64,000 nucleotides of DNA, from the NCBI RefSeq assembly GCF_900129875.1, contig NZ_FQXC01000001.1, positions 1,048,167-1,112,166 on the forward strand, written 5' to 3'. The position numbers and the translations under genes are program-made. Positions 17,679-27,758 of this stretch are shown here, piece by piece. The notes under the pieces were generated by a model that worked only from the letters and a program-made list of their open reading frames with translations, did no database searches and had not been told where the DNA came from. Each line of letters begins with the position of its first letter. Positions within the stretch are counted from its first letter, which is position 1. The stretch comes from Marivita hallyeonensis (GTDB taxonomy: Bacteria; Pseudomonadota; Alphaproteobacteria; Rhodobacterales; Rhodobacteraceae).

Positions 17679-19559
17679 ATGGATACGCGACTTCTTCGTC
17701 ACTATGAAACCGAGCTCGCGTTCCTGCGCGAGATGGGCGCCGAGTTCGCGAAGTCGTACCCAAAGATCGCGTCGAGGTTGGGGATGGACGGTCTTGAGGT
17801 CCTCGATCCTTATGTTGAGCGGCTGATCGAAGGGACGGCGTTTCTCACAGCACGTGTCCAGCTCGAATTGGAGATGCAGTATCCTGCATTTACCAACCAT
17901 TTGCTTGATGTCGTCTTTCCGCATTTTGTCGCGCCGACACCGTCGATGATGATCGCCGAGTTTGCTCCCGATCTCGAAGATGCGGACCTGGCATCCGGTT
18001 ATACCTTGCCCAGACACACGGTTCTGCGATCGAAAATCGTGTCTGGCGCTCAGAAAGCCTGCCAGTTCAGGACCGCGCACGATCTTGAGCTCTGGCCTCT
18101 CACGGTTGCAGAGACGGAGTACATAGATGGTCGCGGTGCCTTGGTTGCCGCAGGGGTCGCAAAGGATCCTAAAGCTCGCGCCGCGATACGCATCCGGCTC
18201 AAGAGGCATGCGAAGCTTCCTATTTCCGAATTGCCGTTAGACCGGCTGACGTTCTTCCTCGGGGGGCAACCCAACACGTCCTGGACGCTGCTTGAGATGC
18301 TCTGCGCGCATCCTTCGATGGTGATCGCGCGGTCCACGGATCGACGCGACGACTGGGTGGCGCCTCTTGACGCGCGGTTGCGATCGCGGGGTCTCGACCG
18401 GGACGAAGCGTTACTCCCGACGCCGCGTCCGTCTTTTGACGGGTACCGCCTTTTGCAAGAATACTTCGCGATGCCGGAGCGAAACCTCTTCGTCGAGGTG
18501 GCCGGTCTAAAATCGGTCTTGCCGGACGCGAAGAACGATGACGTCGATCTTTACATTCTGCTGCGTGAAAACAAGCCGGAGATCGCACCCAATATCACGC
18601 TGGAGGCATTCAAGTTGAATTGCGTACCAGCGATCAATCTCTTTCCGAAACGCTGTGATCGCGTGCCAGTCAGCCCGAGTGTAACCGAATATCATCTGGT
18701 TCCGGATCGGACGGCCCCAAAGGACTTTGAGGTATTCTCGATCAAGAAAGTTATGGGTGTCAGCAAGGACGGGAAGGCGGATATCCCGCTTTCGGCCTTC
18801 TACTCATCAGATGAGCTGACTGCCGCAGGCGGAGGCGGGTCTGCATATTATACGCATCAGCGGCATCTTCGACAGCGCACCGAGAGCGAAGCACTGCAAG
18901 GTATGCGCACGAACTACCTAGGATCCGAAAGCTTTCTGTCGGTCGTCGATGCGCAGCAAGCGCCTTTTGCAGAAAGGTTAAGCCAGCTTTCTGTCGAAGC
19001 CATGGTCACCAATCGCGACTTGCCAATGTTGTTGCCGAACGGTGTCGCGGATGTTTTTCATTTGCCTGACGGTGGACCAGTCGCAAGCATCCGAACGCCG
19101 GTAGGCCCAACCAAGCCGCGTGCGTGTCTTGCACAGGGCGATGCAGCGTGGAGAGCGGTCAGTCACCTCAGCCTGAATTACCTATCCATCGCCGATGACT
19201 CGGGTGCCGAAGGCGGTGGTGCGGCGGCATTGCGTGAAATCGTGGGTCTATATTCCCCGATCGGCGACCGCGCGTTGCAACAACAGCTGGAGGGTATCAC
19301 CTCGGTTACAACCCGTCCGATTGTGCGCCGCATGCATGACGGTGTTTTGTCCACTGCGGTCCGCGGCCAACAGATCACATTGGAATTTGACGAGGCTTTG
19401 TTCGAAGGCAGTTCGGTCTTTGCACTGGCTTTGGTTCTGGAGCGATTTTTCAAGAAGTACGCAACAATAAACAGTTTCACGGAAACAGTATTGAGAACAC
19501 AACAACGGGGAGAGATTACGCGATGGGCACCCAAAATGGGGATGAACCGCGTGATCTGA
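17679..19559 (+). CDS. tssF: T6SS baseplate protein TssF (VasA/ImpG)
   Basis: A 626-residue TssF, full length. It opens with DTRLLRHYETELAFLREMG and the FAKSYPKIASRLGM motif typical of the family, and ends GEITRWAPKMGMNRVI. It forms the baseplate wedge with TssE, TssG and TssK. The 3' end overlaps tssG by 37 nt, an unusually long real overlap in another frame. Confidence 0.96.
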   Translation: MDTRLLRHYETELAFLREMGAEFAKSYPKIASRLGMDGLEVLDPYVERLIEGTAFLTARVQLELEMQYPAFTNHLLDVVFPHFVAPTPSMMIAEFAPDLEDADLASGYTLPRHTVLRSKIVSGAQKACQFRTAHDLELWPLTVAETEYIDGRGALVAAGVAKDPKARAAIRIRLKRHAKLPISELPLDRLTFFLGGQPNTSWTLLEMLCAHPSMVIARSTDRRDDWVAPLDARLRSRGLDRDEALLPTPRPSFDGYRLLQEYFAMPERNLFVEVAGLKSVLPDAKNDDVDLYILLRENKPEIAPNITLEAFKLNCVPAINLFPKRCDRVPVSPSVTEYHLVPDRTAPKDFEVFSIKKVMGVSKDGKADIPLSAFYSSDELTAAGGGGSAYYTHQRHLRQRTESEALQGMRTNYLGSESFLSVVDAQQAPFAERLSQLSVEAMVTNRDLPMLLPNGVADVFHLPDGGPVASIRTPVGPTKPRACLAQGDAAWRAVSHLSLNYLSIADDSGAEGGGAAALREIVGLYSPIGDRALQQQLEGITSVTTRPIVRRMHDGVLSTAVRGQQITLEFDEALFEGSSVFALALVLERFFKKYATINSFTETVLRTQQRGEITRWAPKMGMNRVI

Positions 19560-20566
19560 CCCACCTGGAGCGTCTGATCCGCGAAGCCGAATCCTACCAC
19601 ATTTTCTTTGCGTTGCGCGTACTTGAGGCGCAGCTTCCCGACTGTCCAAAATTCGGCGAAGCACGGCGGCCTCGGCAGGATAAGGTTAGGTTCGGACAGG
19701 AACCAACACTTGGATTTCCGCCGTCAACGATTGCCGCGTACGTGCCGAAGAAGGCGGATGTGCCTCCTAAACTGGTAAACTATTTCTTTGGATTGTTCGG
19801 GTCCAACGGCCCACTACCTTTGCATCTGACCGAATATGCGCGGTCGCGGAAGTTCAACTACAGTGACCCGACATTCACGGCTTTTGCGGATATGCTGATG
19901 CATCGGCCAATGACGCTCATGTATCGTGCTTGGGTTCGTGGACAACCGACGGCGGCATTTGACCGAGGCGACAATAGTGAAACGGAAAACAAAATTGCGG
20001 CATTGAGCGGCTTTCTTGGCAATCATCTGCGCAGTCGGGACGAAATGCCCGATCTCGCCAAGCGACATTTCGCGGGCATGCTTTCCGCAGCCCCAAAAAA
20101 CGCAGAAAGCCTCGTCGCAATCCTTAATGGCTTCTTCGGCGCAAAGGTCGAACTAGAGGAATTCATCGGGGATTGGTTGTACCTGGAACCCGATGACAGA
20201 TGGATGCTTGGGTCCGGGGGAGGACTAGGAAGTACTACGTGCATCGGCGAACGGGTGTGGTCGAATGCAGCGAAGTTCCGGCTAAGAATTGGGCCATTGT
20301 CGCTTGAAGACTATAAACGATTTCTGCCGGGCACTCCGGCGTTGCGGCGCTTGCGCGCGATCGTCCGCAATTTCATCGGCGACCAGTTTGAGTGGGATCT
20401 CAACCTTGTGATCAAGGGGGATGAAGTCCCGCAGGCGAAGTTGGGGGCCTCTACACAACTCGGCCTGACAAGCTGGATCGGTTCGGACGCCCATCCGCCA
20501 GAAGTTAATGATCTGTATCTGAGTCCGATGAGCCAAAAGGCGTCGGGCGAAGCGCTGGCAGCTTAG
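19523..20566 (+). CDS. tssG: T6SS baseplate protein TssG (VasB/ImpH)
   Basis: A 347-residue TssG. Family features include HLERLIREAESYHIFFALRVLE near the start region, PKKADVPPKLVNYFFGLFGSNGPLPLHLTEYA and a C-terminal part with LRIGPLSLEDYKRFLPG. It works with TssF in the baseplate. The ATG lies inside tssF and is preceded by GGGGAGA at good spacing, so coupled translation is likely. Confidence 0.95.
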   Translation: MGTQNGDEPRDLTHLERLIREAESYHIFFALRVLEAQLPDCPKFGEARRPRQDKVRFGQEPTLGFPPSTIAAYVPKKADVPPKLVNYFFGLFGSNGPLPLHLTEYARSRKFNYSDPTFTAFADMLMHRPMTLMYRAWVRGQPTAAFDRGDNSETENKIAALSGFLGNHLRSRDEMPDLAKRHFAGMLSAAPKNAESLVAILNGFFGAKVELEEFIGDWLYLEPDDRWMLGSGGGLGSTTCIGERVWSNAAKFRLRIGPLSLEDYKRFLPGTPALRRLRAIVRNFIGDQFEWDLNLVIKGDEVPQAKLGASTQLGLTSWIGSDAHPPEVNDLYLSPMSQKASGEALAA

Positions 20567-20604
20567 AAGAAATCAATTGTCGCGTAGACGCGAAGGAGAC
20601 CGAT

Positions 20605-23316
20605 ATGAGCGAGATTAGCCGAGTGGCCCTGTTTGGGAAGTTGAACAAGGTTGGGTATCAGGCCATTGAGAGCGCCACGGTCTTTTGCAAGATGCGAGGG
20701 AACCCGTATGTCGAGGTGATCCACTGGCTGGCACAGTTGGTTCAACTGGATAACTCCGACATTCAAAAGATCATTCAGCACTACGATATCGACCCGGCAA
20801 AGCTGTCTGCGGACATGACGCGCGCGTTGGACGCGCTGCCGCGCGGCGCGAGTTCGATCTCGGATCTCAGTTCGCATTTGCAGGACGCGATGGAGCGCGC
20901 ATGGGTGTACGGGTCTCTGCTTTACAACTCCAACCAGGTGCGGACGGGGCATCTCATTCTCGGGATGCTCAAAACGCCCGAGTTGCGATCAATCCTTTTT
21001 AACATCTCGCGGGAGTTCTCGAAGGTTGGCGCGGACGATCTGTCTGACAATTTCGATGCGGTCACGGATGGCTCGGTTGAAGATCGGCTCAGCCCGCAGG
21101 ATGGGTCGAACACGGGCGGGGGAGCAGTGCCTGGTGAAGCATCCGGCGCTATGGCACCGGGTGCGATGGGAAAGGAAGAAGCCCTCCGGCAGTTTTGCAC
21201 CGATTTGACCGAGCAGGCCCGCAACGGTGAGATTGACCCAATCGTCGGTCGCGATGAAGAGATCCGTCAGATCGTTGATGTGCTGATGCGGCGGAGACAG
21301 AATAATCCGATCCTTACGGGTGAGGCCGGTGTCGGTAAGACTGCTGTCGTTGAGGGTTTTGCCCTACGCATCGCGCGAGGTGACGTACCGCCTGCGCTGC
21401 GCGAGGCGCGCCTCTTGGTGCTGGATGTCGGACTGCTTCAGGCCGGCGCGTCAATGAAAGGAGAGTTTGAGAACCGTCTGAGACAAGTGATCGACGAAGT
21501 GCAAGCCTCGACGGTGCCAATCATCATGTTCGTGGATGAGACGCATACGCTGGTCGGCGCAGGCGGCGCAGCGGGCACCGGGGATGCGGCGAACCTGCTC
21601 AAACCCGCCCTCGCGCGTGGCACTTTACGGACCATTGGTGCGACGACGTGGGCGGAGTATAAAAAGCACATCGAAAAAGACCCTGCTTTGACAAGGCGTT
21701 TTCAGGTGGTGCAGGTGGATGAGCCGGACATCCCGAAAGCGGTGATGATGATGCGCGGCATCGCTACCATGCTTGAAAGGCACCACAAAGTTCAGGTTCT
21801 GGATGAAGGTATTGAAGCTGCGGTTTCTCTCTCTGCGCGATACATTCCGGCGCGGCAATTGCCGGACAAATCTGTCAGCGTCTTGGACACAGCCTGCGCG
21901 CGTGTTGCGGTCAGCCAGCATGCGGTTCCCGCCGAAGTGGATGACAGCCGGAAACGGATCGATGCGTTGACGACCGAGTTGGAGATCATCGAACGCGACG
22001 AGACCGCAGGTATGAATGTTGGCCAGCGTCGCGATACCATTTCGGCGCTGAAGGAAGAGGAAGAAACCCGATTGGCCGAACTCGATGCGCGGTGGGAGGC
22101 GGAAAAAGCGGTTGTCGCTGATATTCTCGATTTACGTGCCAAGCTGCGCGAAGGCGGTGCCCCTGTAGATGCGCCCGAAGCCGCCGGCGAAGAGGCGGCG
22201 GAAGCCAGCCCAATGACCGCCGAAGAACGGGCGGAACTACTGCAGCAGTTAAAGTCGAAGAACGCCGAACTCGTCGAACTGCAGGGGGAAAATCCTTTGA
22301 TTCTGCCAATTGTTGACGCGCAGGCCGTCGCTAGTGTTGTTGGTGACTGGACGGGCATCCCCGTGGGTCGCATGGTCAAGGATGAACTGGCAACGGTTCT
22401 GGAACTGAAGGACCACCTCGCAAAGCGTGTGATCGGGCAAGACCACGCAATGGAGATGATTGCAAAGCGCATTCAGACCAGCCGTGCGGAACTTGACAAT
22501 CCCAACAAACCCATCGGGGTTTTTCTGCTGGCGGGCACCAGCGGCGTTGGCAAGACCGAGACCGCGTTGGCCTTGGCCGAAGTGCTTTACGGTGGTGAAC
22601 AGAATGTCATTACGATCAATATGTCGGAGTATCAGGAGGCGCACACTGTTAGCAGCCTGAAAGGTGCACCTCCGGGATACGTGGGGTATGGCGAAGGTGG
22701 TGTGTTAACCGAAGCAGTGCGGCGCAAACCGTATTCGGTGGTGCTTCTGGATGAAGTCGAAAAAGCCCACCCGGACGTGCATGAACTTTTCTTCCAGGTG
22801 TTCGACAAGGGCGTCATGGAAGACGGAGAGGGACGTGTGATCGACTTTAAAAATACCCTCATCCTTCTCACATCGAACGCGGGCTCGGACCTGATCATGG
22901 ACATGTGCTCGGATCCGGATTTGATGCCCGAACCAGAAGGGATCGCGAAAGCTTTACGCGATCCACTTCTGAAGATTTTCCCGGCGGCGCTTTTGGGCCG
23001 GCTTGTAACGATACCCTATTATCCTTTGAGCCCGGATATGATCGGCAAGATCACTCGCCTGCAGCTTGACCGCATTAAGAAGCGTGTCACTGATGCACAT
23101 GGTGTTCCTTTCGACTACTCGGACGCCGTGGTGGATACAATCGTCTCACGCTGCCAGGAGCTTGAGTCCGGTGGACGCATGATCGACGCGATTGTGACCA
23201 ATTCCATGTTGCCCGACATCTCGTCCGAATTCCTGCGTCGAATGATGGAAGGGAAGTCGGTTTCGAAGGTCTCGATTGATGCGAAGGACAGTGATTTTGT
23301 CTACGAATTCGATTGA
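20605..23316 (+). CDS. clpV: T6SS sheath-recycling AAA+ ATPase ClpV (TssH)
   Basis: A 903-residue ClpB/ClpV protein. It has an N-domain, two AAA+ modules with Walker A motifs GEAGVGKT (first) and GTSGVGKT (second), Walker B motifs ([18 protein letters not shown]), and a middle coiled region with [13 protein letters not shown]. It disassembles contracted TssB/C sheaths. The extended N-domain and its position between tssG and vgrG identify ClpV rather than ClpB. A strong SD (AAGGAGA) precedes the ATG. Confidence 0.96.
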   Translation: MSEISRVALFGKLNKVGYQAIESATVFCKMRGNPYVEVIHWLAQLVQLDNSDIQKIIQHYDIDPAKLSADMTRALDALPRGASSISDLSSHLQDAMERAWVYGSLLYNSNQVRTGHLILGMLKTPELRSILFNISREFSKVGADDLSDNFDAVTDGSVEDRLSPQDGSNTGGGAVPGEASGAMAPGAMGKEEALRQFCTDLTEQARNGEIDPIVGRDEEIRQIVDVLMRRRQNNPILTGEAGVGKTAVVEGFALRIARGDVPPALREARLLVLDVGLLQAGASMKGEFENRLRQVIDEVQASTVPIIMFVDETHTLVGAGGAAGTGDAANLLKPALARGTLRTIGATTWAEYKKHIEKDPALTRRFQVVQVDEPDIPKAVMMMRGIATMLERHHKVQVLDEGIEAAVSLSARYIPARQLPDKSVSVLDTACARVAVSQHAVPAEVDDSRKRIDALTTELEIIERDETAGMNVGQRRDTISALKEEEETRLAELDARWEAEKAVVADILDLRAKLREGGAPVDAPEAAGEEAAEASPMTAEERAELLQQLKSKNAELVELQGENPLILPIVDAQAVASVVGDWTGIPVGRMVKDELATVLELKDHLAKRVIGQDHAMEMIAKRIQTSRAELDNPNKPIGVFLLAGTSGVGKTETALALAEVLYGGEQNVITINMSEYQEAHTVSSLKGAPPGYVGYGEGGVLTEAVRRKPYSVVLLDEVEKAHPDVHELFFQVFDKGVMEDGEGRVIDFKNTLILLTSNAGSDLIMDMCSDPDLMPEPEGIAKALRDPLLKIFPAALLGRLVTIPYYPLSPDMIGKITRLQLDRIKKRVTDAHGVPFDYSDAVVDTIVSRCQELESGGRMIDAIVTNSMLPDISSEFLRRMMEGKSVSKVSIDAKDSDFVYEFD

Positions 23317-23412
23317 CGCGGATGTGCGTTTGGCGCGGGCGAGCGCAGATACATGGTTGGTAAGTTAACGATTTCTGGGCTAGGCTGACATTGTGAGGGA
23401 AAGGCTTTTGAC

Positions 23413-25359
23413 ATGTTGATCGACCTTGATCCAAGCAAGTTTCCATTGCGGTTGGAAGGTGATTGCACTGAAAAGAAACTTCTTCCGATCGTGGCAAGGG
23501 TGACTGAGCGGATCAGCACGATCCCGACGATTGAAGTCGATTTCTTTTGTGAAAACGGCAAGCTCGCTCTTGAAGAGATCGTTGGCAAAACGATGCACCT
23601 CGTTGCTGAAAGCGATGACAAGTCAAAGAAGCGCTGGTTCCGGGGAACATGTGTATCGGCGGAATTTGTCGAACGATTCACTGTCGGGGGGCACTACAAA
23701 GCCGTTGTACGCCCGTGGCTTTGGTTTCTCACCCGGCGTACCGACTTGCGCATTTTCCAAGAGATGAACGTGGTCGACATCATCCAGGCTGTACTTGGAG
23801 AACACAATTTTTCGGGCCATCTGAAGCTGAAATTGGGAAAGAGTTACGACAACCGGACTTATTGCGTTCAATACAGAGAAACCGATTTTGATTTCATTAG
23901 TCGGCTCATGGAGGAGGAGGGCATTTACTACCACTTCGAACATGATCCGGAAACCGAAGAGATGGTGCTGTCGGATGGACTCCAAGACGCACTCTCTGTG
24001 CCTGAACCATCGTCTTTGATGTACAATCCAACGCGCATGCGCTCCACGATTGAGATCACTGACCCGTTGGTCTTCGATTGGATGGGGTCAGAGCAAGTAC
24101 GCAGCGGGAAGGTTAGCCTGGAAGACTACGATTTTGAAAATTCGACATCTTCCATGAAAGCGTTGAGCACCGTGGCCGCCGGTACGTATTCGAAAGCAGC
24201 GGATGTCCGATACGACTACCCTGGACGATATCGGAGTTCTTCATTGGGTGAGCACTATGCAAAAGTCCGCATGGAGGCGGAAGCCATCCAGCATCATATC
24301 GTCAATGGCACGTCTGACGCCGTTCATCTTGCGGTTGGTCGAACCTTTTCGGTCACCAAATTGGAGCGTACAAAGGACCCGGCGAATGTTCTTCTAGTCG
24401 CTTGCAAGCACGATTTCGTTCAATTGGAAGCCATTGCGGATGGCTATTTCGAGAAAGCGGGCGAAGTGCTTGAAACTGCTGGTATAGGCGACATGCATGA
24501 ACCGCACAGGGTAAGGTTCGAAGCTGTCGACAAAACCAAACAGTACCGTGCGCCGATTGTGACCTCATGGCCCAATGTCGGCGGGATACATACTGCGGTC
24601 GTGACGGGGCCGCCGGGAGAAGAGATTTACACGGACAAGTACGGTCGGATCAAAGTCCAGTTCCATTGGGATCAGGATGGCAACAAGGACGACAATACGA
24701 CGTGTTGGGTCCGCACGATGATGCCATGGACAGGAAAGAACTGGGGAGCGATTGCCGTTCCGCGAATTGGGCAAGAGGTTGTCATCGACTTTGAAGAGGG
24801 CGACCCTGACCGACCTCTTTGCGTCGGCATGCTGTACAATGACCGGACGATGCCGCCGTACAAGCTGCCAGACAACAAGACACAATCGGGTGTGAAAACG
24901 AATTCATCGCCCGGAGGCGGTGGCTTCAATGAGCTGATGTTCGAGGACAAGGCGGGTGACGAGTTGGTTCGGTTCCAGTCTGAGAAGAACTACGAGGAAA
25001 TCGTCAAGAACAACGCAACGGTTGAGATCGGTGTCCAGAAGAAGGATCCCGGTGATCTCACTCTGACGGTGGAAAACGATTACACGAAAACAATCAATTC
25101 GGGCGACGAAACAACCATTGTTCAGAGCGGAGATAAGACGGTCGATGTTCAATCTGGCAAGATTGTTATGACAGCTGCACGATCGATCGAGCTGACGGTA
25201 GGATCATCAACGATTTTCATGGATCCGTATTCGATCAGCATCACAAGCCCGACGATTACGGTGGAAGGTACCGGCAAGGTGGATGTGACCTCACCGCTCA
25301 CAACGGTTAACGCGGACGGTCTTCTGACGCTGACCGGTAATCTGGTTGCGATCAATTGA
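23413..25359 (+). CDS. vgrG: T6SS spike protein VgrG (TssI)
   Basis: A 648-residue VgrG. It has the gp27-like region with YDNRTYCVQYRETDFDFISRLMEEEGIYYHFE, a gp5 OB-fold region (YGRIKVQFHWDQDGNKDDNT, CWVRTMMPWTGKNWG, VIDFEEGDPDRPL), then a beta-helix spike (about 530-648). The spike ends NADGLLTLTGNLVAIN, with no added C-terminal effector domain. It forms the trimeric puncturing tip that binds the PAAR protein encoded two genes later. The start has a GAGGGAAAGG site upstream. Confidence 0.97.
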   Translation: MLIDLDPSKFPLRLEGDCTEKKLLPIVARVTERISTIPTIEVDFFCENGKLALEEIVGKTMHLVAESDDKSKKRWFRGTCVSAEFVERFTVGGHYKAVVRPWLWFLTRRTDLRIFQEMNVVDIIQAVLGEHNFSGHLKLKLGKSYDNRTYCVQYRETDFDFISRLMEEEGIYYHFEHDPETEEMVLSDGLQDALSVPEPSSLMYNPTRMRSTIEITDPLVFDWMGSEQVRSGKVSLEDYDFENSTSSMKALSTVAAGTYSKAADVRYDYPGRYRSSSLGEHYAKVRMEAEAIQHHIVNGTSDAVHLAVGRTFSVTKLERTKDPANVLLVACKHDFVQLEAIADGYFEKAGEVLETAGIGDMHEPHRVRFEAVDKTKQYRAPIVTSWPNVGGIHTAVVTGPPGEEIYTDKYGRIKVQFHWDQDGNKDDNTTCWVRTMMPWTGKNWGAIAVPRIGQEVVIDFEEGDPDRPLCVGMLYNDRTMPPYKLPDNKTQSGVKTNSSPGGGGFNELMFEDKAGDELVRFQSEKNYEEIVKNNATVEIGVQKKDPGDLTLTVENDYTKTINSGDETTIVQSGDKTVDVQSGKIVMTAARSIELTVGSSTIFMDPYSISITSPTITVEGTGKVDVTSPLTTVNADGLLTLTGNLVAIN

Positions 25360-25369
25360 GGGCTGGATG

Positions 25370-25960
25370 ATGACCGCGCGTTTCGCAAACCTGACAAAAG
25401 TGCCGAACGAGCCAGCGGCAAAGTTCTTGGCGAAAAGCAACCTGACGCTGGACACGAAGGTAACTGCCCCGACAAGTGCGCCGGTCGACGTTGTATTGAA
25501 AGAATTGGCAGAGGCTGAAAAAAGCGACATTGACATGCTGCGCTTGCTTGCCGCGATCCTGCCTGTCCGGGAACGTGTTTGGTGGGCCTGTCTTGCTGCG
25601 CGGGATATCATCGGTCCAGGTGTGGAAAGCGAAACTCCGTCTGTCCGAGCTGCCGAGGCATGGGTGTTCCGACCAACTGACGAGAACCGAGAAGCGGCAA
25701 TTGTCAGTCTTGATCAGGCCACAGTGAAAGACCTCACGCGGCATTGTGCTATGGCGGTGGCCTATTGCGACGACACCCTTGGTCCGGGCGAGATGGCCGA
25801 GTTTCCCGCACCGCCCGGCGCCAGCGCCTTGGCGGCGTTCTCTATGAACCTTGAAGCTCTCGTGGCGCATCGCGCGGATTGGGACGGGCATCTTCATATT
25901 TTGATCGACCGAGCGCTCGACATCGCGCGGGGCGGTAATGGCAAAGGTGAGAAGGCTTAA
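25370..25960 (+). CDS. DUF6931-family T6SS-linked protein
   Basis: A 196-residue cytosolic protein from the ATG at 25370 (GAGGG 7 nt upstream). It matches what I know of DUF6931: PAAKFLA near the start, PVRERVWWACLAARD, RAAEAWVFRPTDENR, and the C-terminal ALDIARGGNG. This family is found in T6SS loci, but its function is not established to my knowledge. Its place between vgrG and the PAAR gene, 3 nt before the latter, suggests a chaperone or adaptor for the spike tip (inference, by analogy with DUF4123 or DUF2169 genes). The start overlaps the region just after vgrG. Confidence 0.8.
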   Translation: MTARFANLTKVPNEPAAKFLAKSNLTLDTKVTAPTSAPVDVVLKELAEAEKSDIDMLRLLAAILPVRERVWWACLAARDIIGPGVESETPSVRAAEAWVFRPTDENREAAIVSLDQATVKDLTRHCAMAVAYCDDTLGPGEMAEFPAPPGASALAAFSMNLEALVAHRADWDGHLHILIDRALDIARGGNGKGEKA

Positions 25961-25963
25961 TTC

Positions 25964-26269
25964 ATGGGCAAGCCACAGGCACGAATGTTCGATTTGCATG
26001 GCTGCTTCACGCCAGGACCGCCACCGGCACCGCCGGTCCCGATTCCAGTGCCTACCCCGATCAATCCGCCATGCTGCGCCACGGTGCATGTTGTCAAACA
26101 ACCCGCAGCGCGGATTTTCGATCTCGCCAATCCGGCCTTTCCCCATCCGATCATTATGGGTTCAAGCACCGTGATGATTGGAAAGTTGCCAGCAGCACGT
26201 ATCGGTGACCAATGCATCTGTACAGGCGCTATCGTGACGGGTGCGTTCAATGTTTTGGTTGGAGGGTAA
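25964..26269 (+). CDS. PAAR-domain spike tip protein
   Basis: A 101-residue PAAR protein containing two copies of the PAAR motif region (KQPAARIFD and KLPAARIGD) and a Pro-rich N-terminal segment (TPGPPPAPPVPIPVPTPI). Cys and His residues (DLHGCF, NPPCCATVH, CICTGA) are available for the metal site of the cone tip. It sharpens the VgrG spike. No C-terminal toxin domain is fused. It sits 9 nt upstream of tagH. Confidence 0.93.
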   Translation: MGKPQARMFDLHGCFTPGPPPAPPVPIPVPTPINPPCCATVHVVKQPAARIFDLANPAFPHPIIMGSSTVMIGKLPAARIGDQCICTGAIVTGAFNVLVGG

Positions 26270-26278
26270 TCGCAGCGC

Positions 26279-27724
26279 ATGGGCGTGACGCTTAAGTTCC
26301 AGTCTTCGGGGATGGTGCCCGGCAATGGCGATCCGGTGCCGATGCGAGGTGGCAGCTTGACCGTGGGCCGCGGGCCCGCGAATGATCTGACGTTGCCGGA
26401 CCCGGACCGCGTTTTGTCGAAGAACCACTTTGTGATCGAGGATCACAACGGCCGGGTTGTGATCGTGGATTTTTCGACCAACGGGACGTTTTTGAACTAT
26501 TCGAAAGTACCGCTGGGAAGGACGCCAACGACGTTGAATAACGGCGATGTCTTATCAGTTGGGGCTTATGAGCTGGTTGTCGAAATTGGCGACGATTTGC
26601 CGGATCTTGATGATCTTTTGGCTCCCGCGCCTGGTGTGGCTGAACCGACTGCCCCGGCCTCCTCTGATCCATTGGATGTTTTGGATTCTCCCGCCGGCGA
26701 AGGTGATTTTCTTGATGACCTGTTGGGGGCTGAGTCCGGCCCGACCGGGCCCAAGCAGTTGGATACCACGGATCCGATTGATGAGCTTCTGCCGCCCTTG
26801 GGAGAGCAAGAAGATCCGTTCTTCAAAAAGCCTCAGGATGGGCGCGAGGGCAGCGGGGCGTCCCTGCCGATGCACAATCCGTCTGCGAGCGACAGTTTCT
26901 CGGCTTCAGCAAGCCTGATCCCGGACGATTGGGATGATCTTCTTGCACCAGACACGCCGGAGTTGGATGCACTGGAAGACGAGGAAGAACCTTCTTCGCT
27001 TAGTGCCAATGTGACGCCAGAGCCTATCAGCTCAGAGCCTGCAGCTGTACCTGACATGCCTTCACCAGCAGAAGAGCAACCTGAGCAAGTTGAGCCTGCG
27101 AAGGTGTCGACTGCGATCCCAAGCTCACCTGTCTCAGAAGGGGACCAATCTGCGGCGCGCGCGTTTCTGCAGGCACTCGATGTCGAAGACCTAGAGATCA
27201 AGGACGCGGACCTTCAACCGACAATGGAACGGGCCGGTCGCATCCTGCGCAAGATGATTGTGGGCCTGCGCGAAATCCTTATGACGCGGACATCGATCAA
27301 ATCGGAATTTCGGATCGACCAGACGATGATAAGCGCTGGCGGCAACAATCCTCTGAAGTTTTCGCTAAGTGAAGACCAGGCGGTCGAAGCGCTGATGAAA
27401 CCGAAGTCGAAGGGTTATCAGGCCCCAGAAACAGCCGCAGCCGAAGCCCTGGACGACATCAAGGCGCATGAGATCGCCATGGTCACGGGCATGGAAGCGG
27501 CGATCAAGGGCGTTTTGGCAAAGCTTGATCCCGAGATTCTGGCTGGGCAGATCGAAACGTCTAGCGCCATCGGCAGCATGTTTAAGGGCAAGAAGGCGCG
27601 ATACTGGGAAGTGTACGAAAAGATGTATGCGCAGATCTCGGACCAGGCAGAAAATGATTTTCATGAACTGTTCAGCCGCGAATTCGCGCGTGCGTACAAG
27701 GAACAGCTCGACAAGTTGAAATAG
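26279..27724 (+). CDS. tagH: T6SS FHA-domain protein TagH (Fha)
   Basis: A 481-residue protein with an N-terminal FHA domain (about 15-100). The phosphothreonine-binding residues are visible in LTVGRGPANDLTLPD, VLSKNHFVIED and FSTNGTFLN. A long acidic, Pro-rich linker (about 105-290) leads to the conserved C-terminal TagH domain (about 300-481). In Pseudomonas, Fha1 is phosphorylated by PpkA and dephosphorylated by PppA to switch on the T6SS. All three partners are encoded here. Confidence 0.94.
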   Translation: MGVTLKFQSSGMVPGNGDPVPMRGGSLTVGRGPANDLTLPDPDRVLSKNHFVIEDHNGRVVIVDFSTNGTFLNYSKVPLGRTPTTLNNGDVLSVGAYELVVEIGDDLPDLDDLLAPAPGVAEPTAPASSDPLDVLDSPAGEGDFLDDLLGAESGPTGPKQLDTTDPIDELLPPLGEQEDPFFKKPQDGREGSGASLPMHNPSASDSFSASASLIPDDWDDLLAPDTPELDALEDEEEPSSLSANVTPEPISSEPAAVPDMPSPAEEQPEQVEPAKVSTAIPSSPVSEGDQSAARAFLQALDVEDLEIKDADLQPTMERAGRILRKMIVGLREILMTRTSIKSEFRIDQTMISAGGNNPLKFSLSEDQAVEALMKPKSKGYQAPETAAAEALDDIKAHEIAMVTGMEAAIKGVLAKLDPEILAGQIETSSAIGSMFKGKKARYWEVYEKMYAQISDQAENDFHELFSREFARAYKEQLDKLK

Positions 27725-27758
27725 CGCCTTTTGGCGTAACTGAACGGGAGACCGCCCA

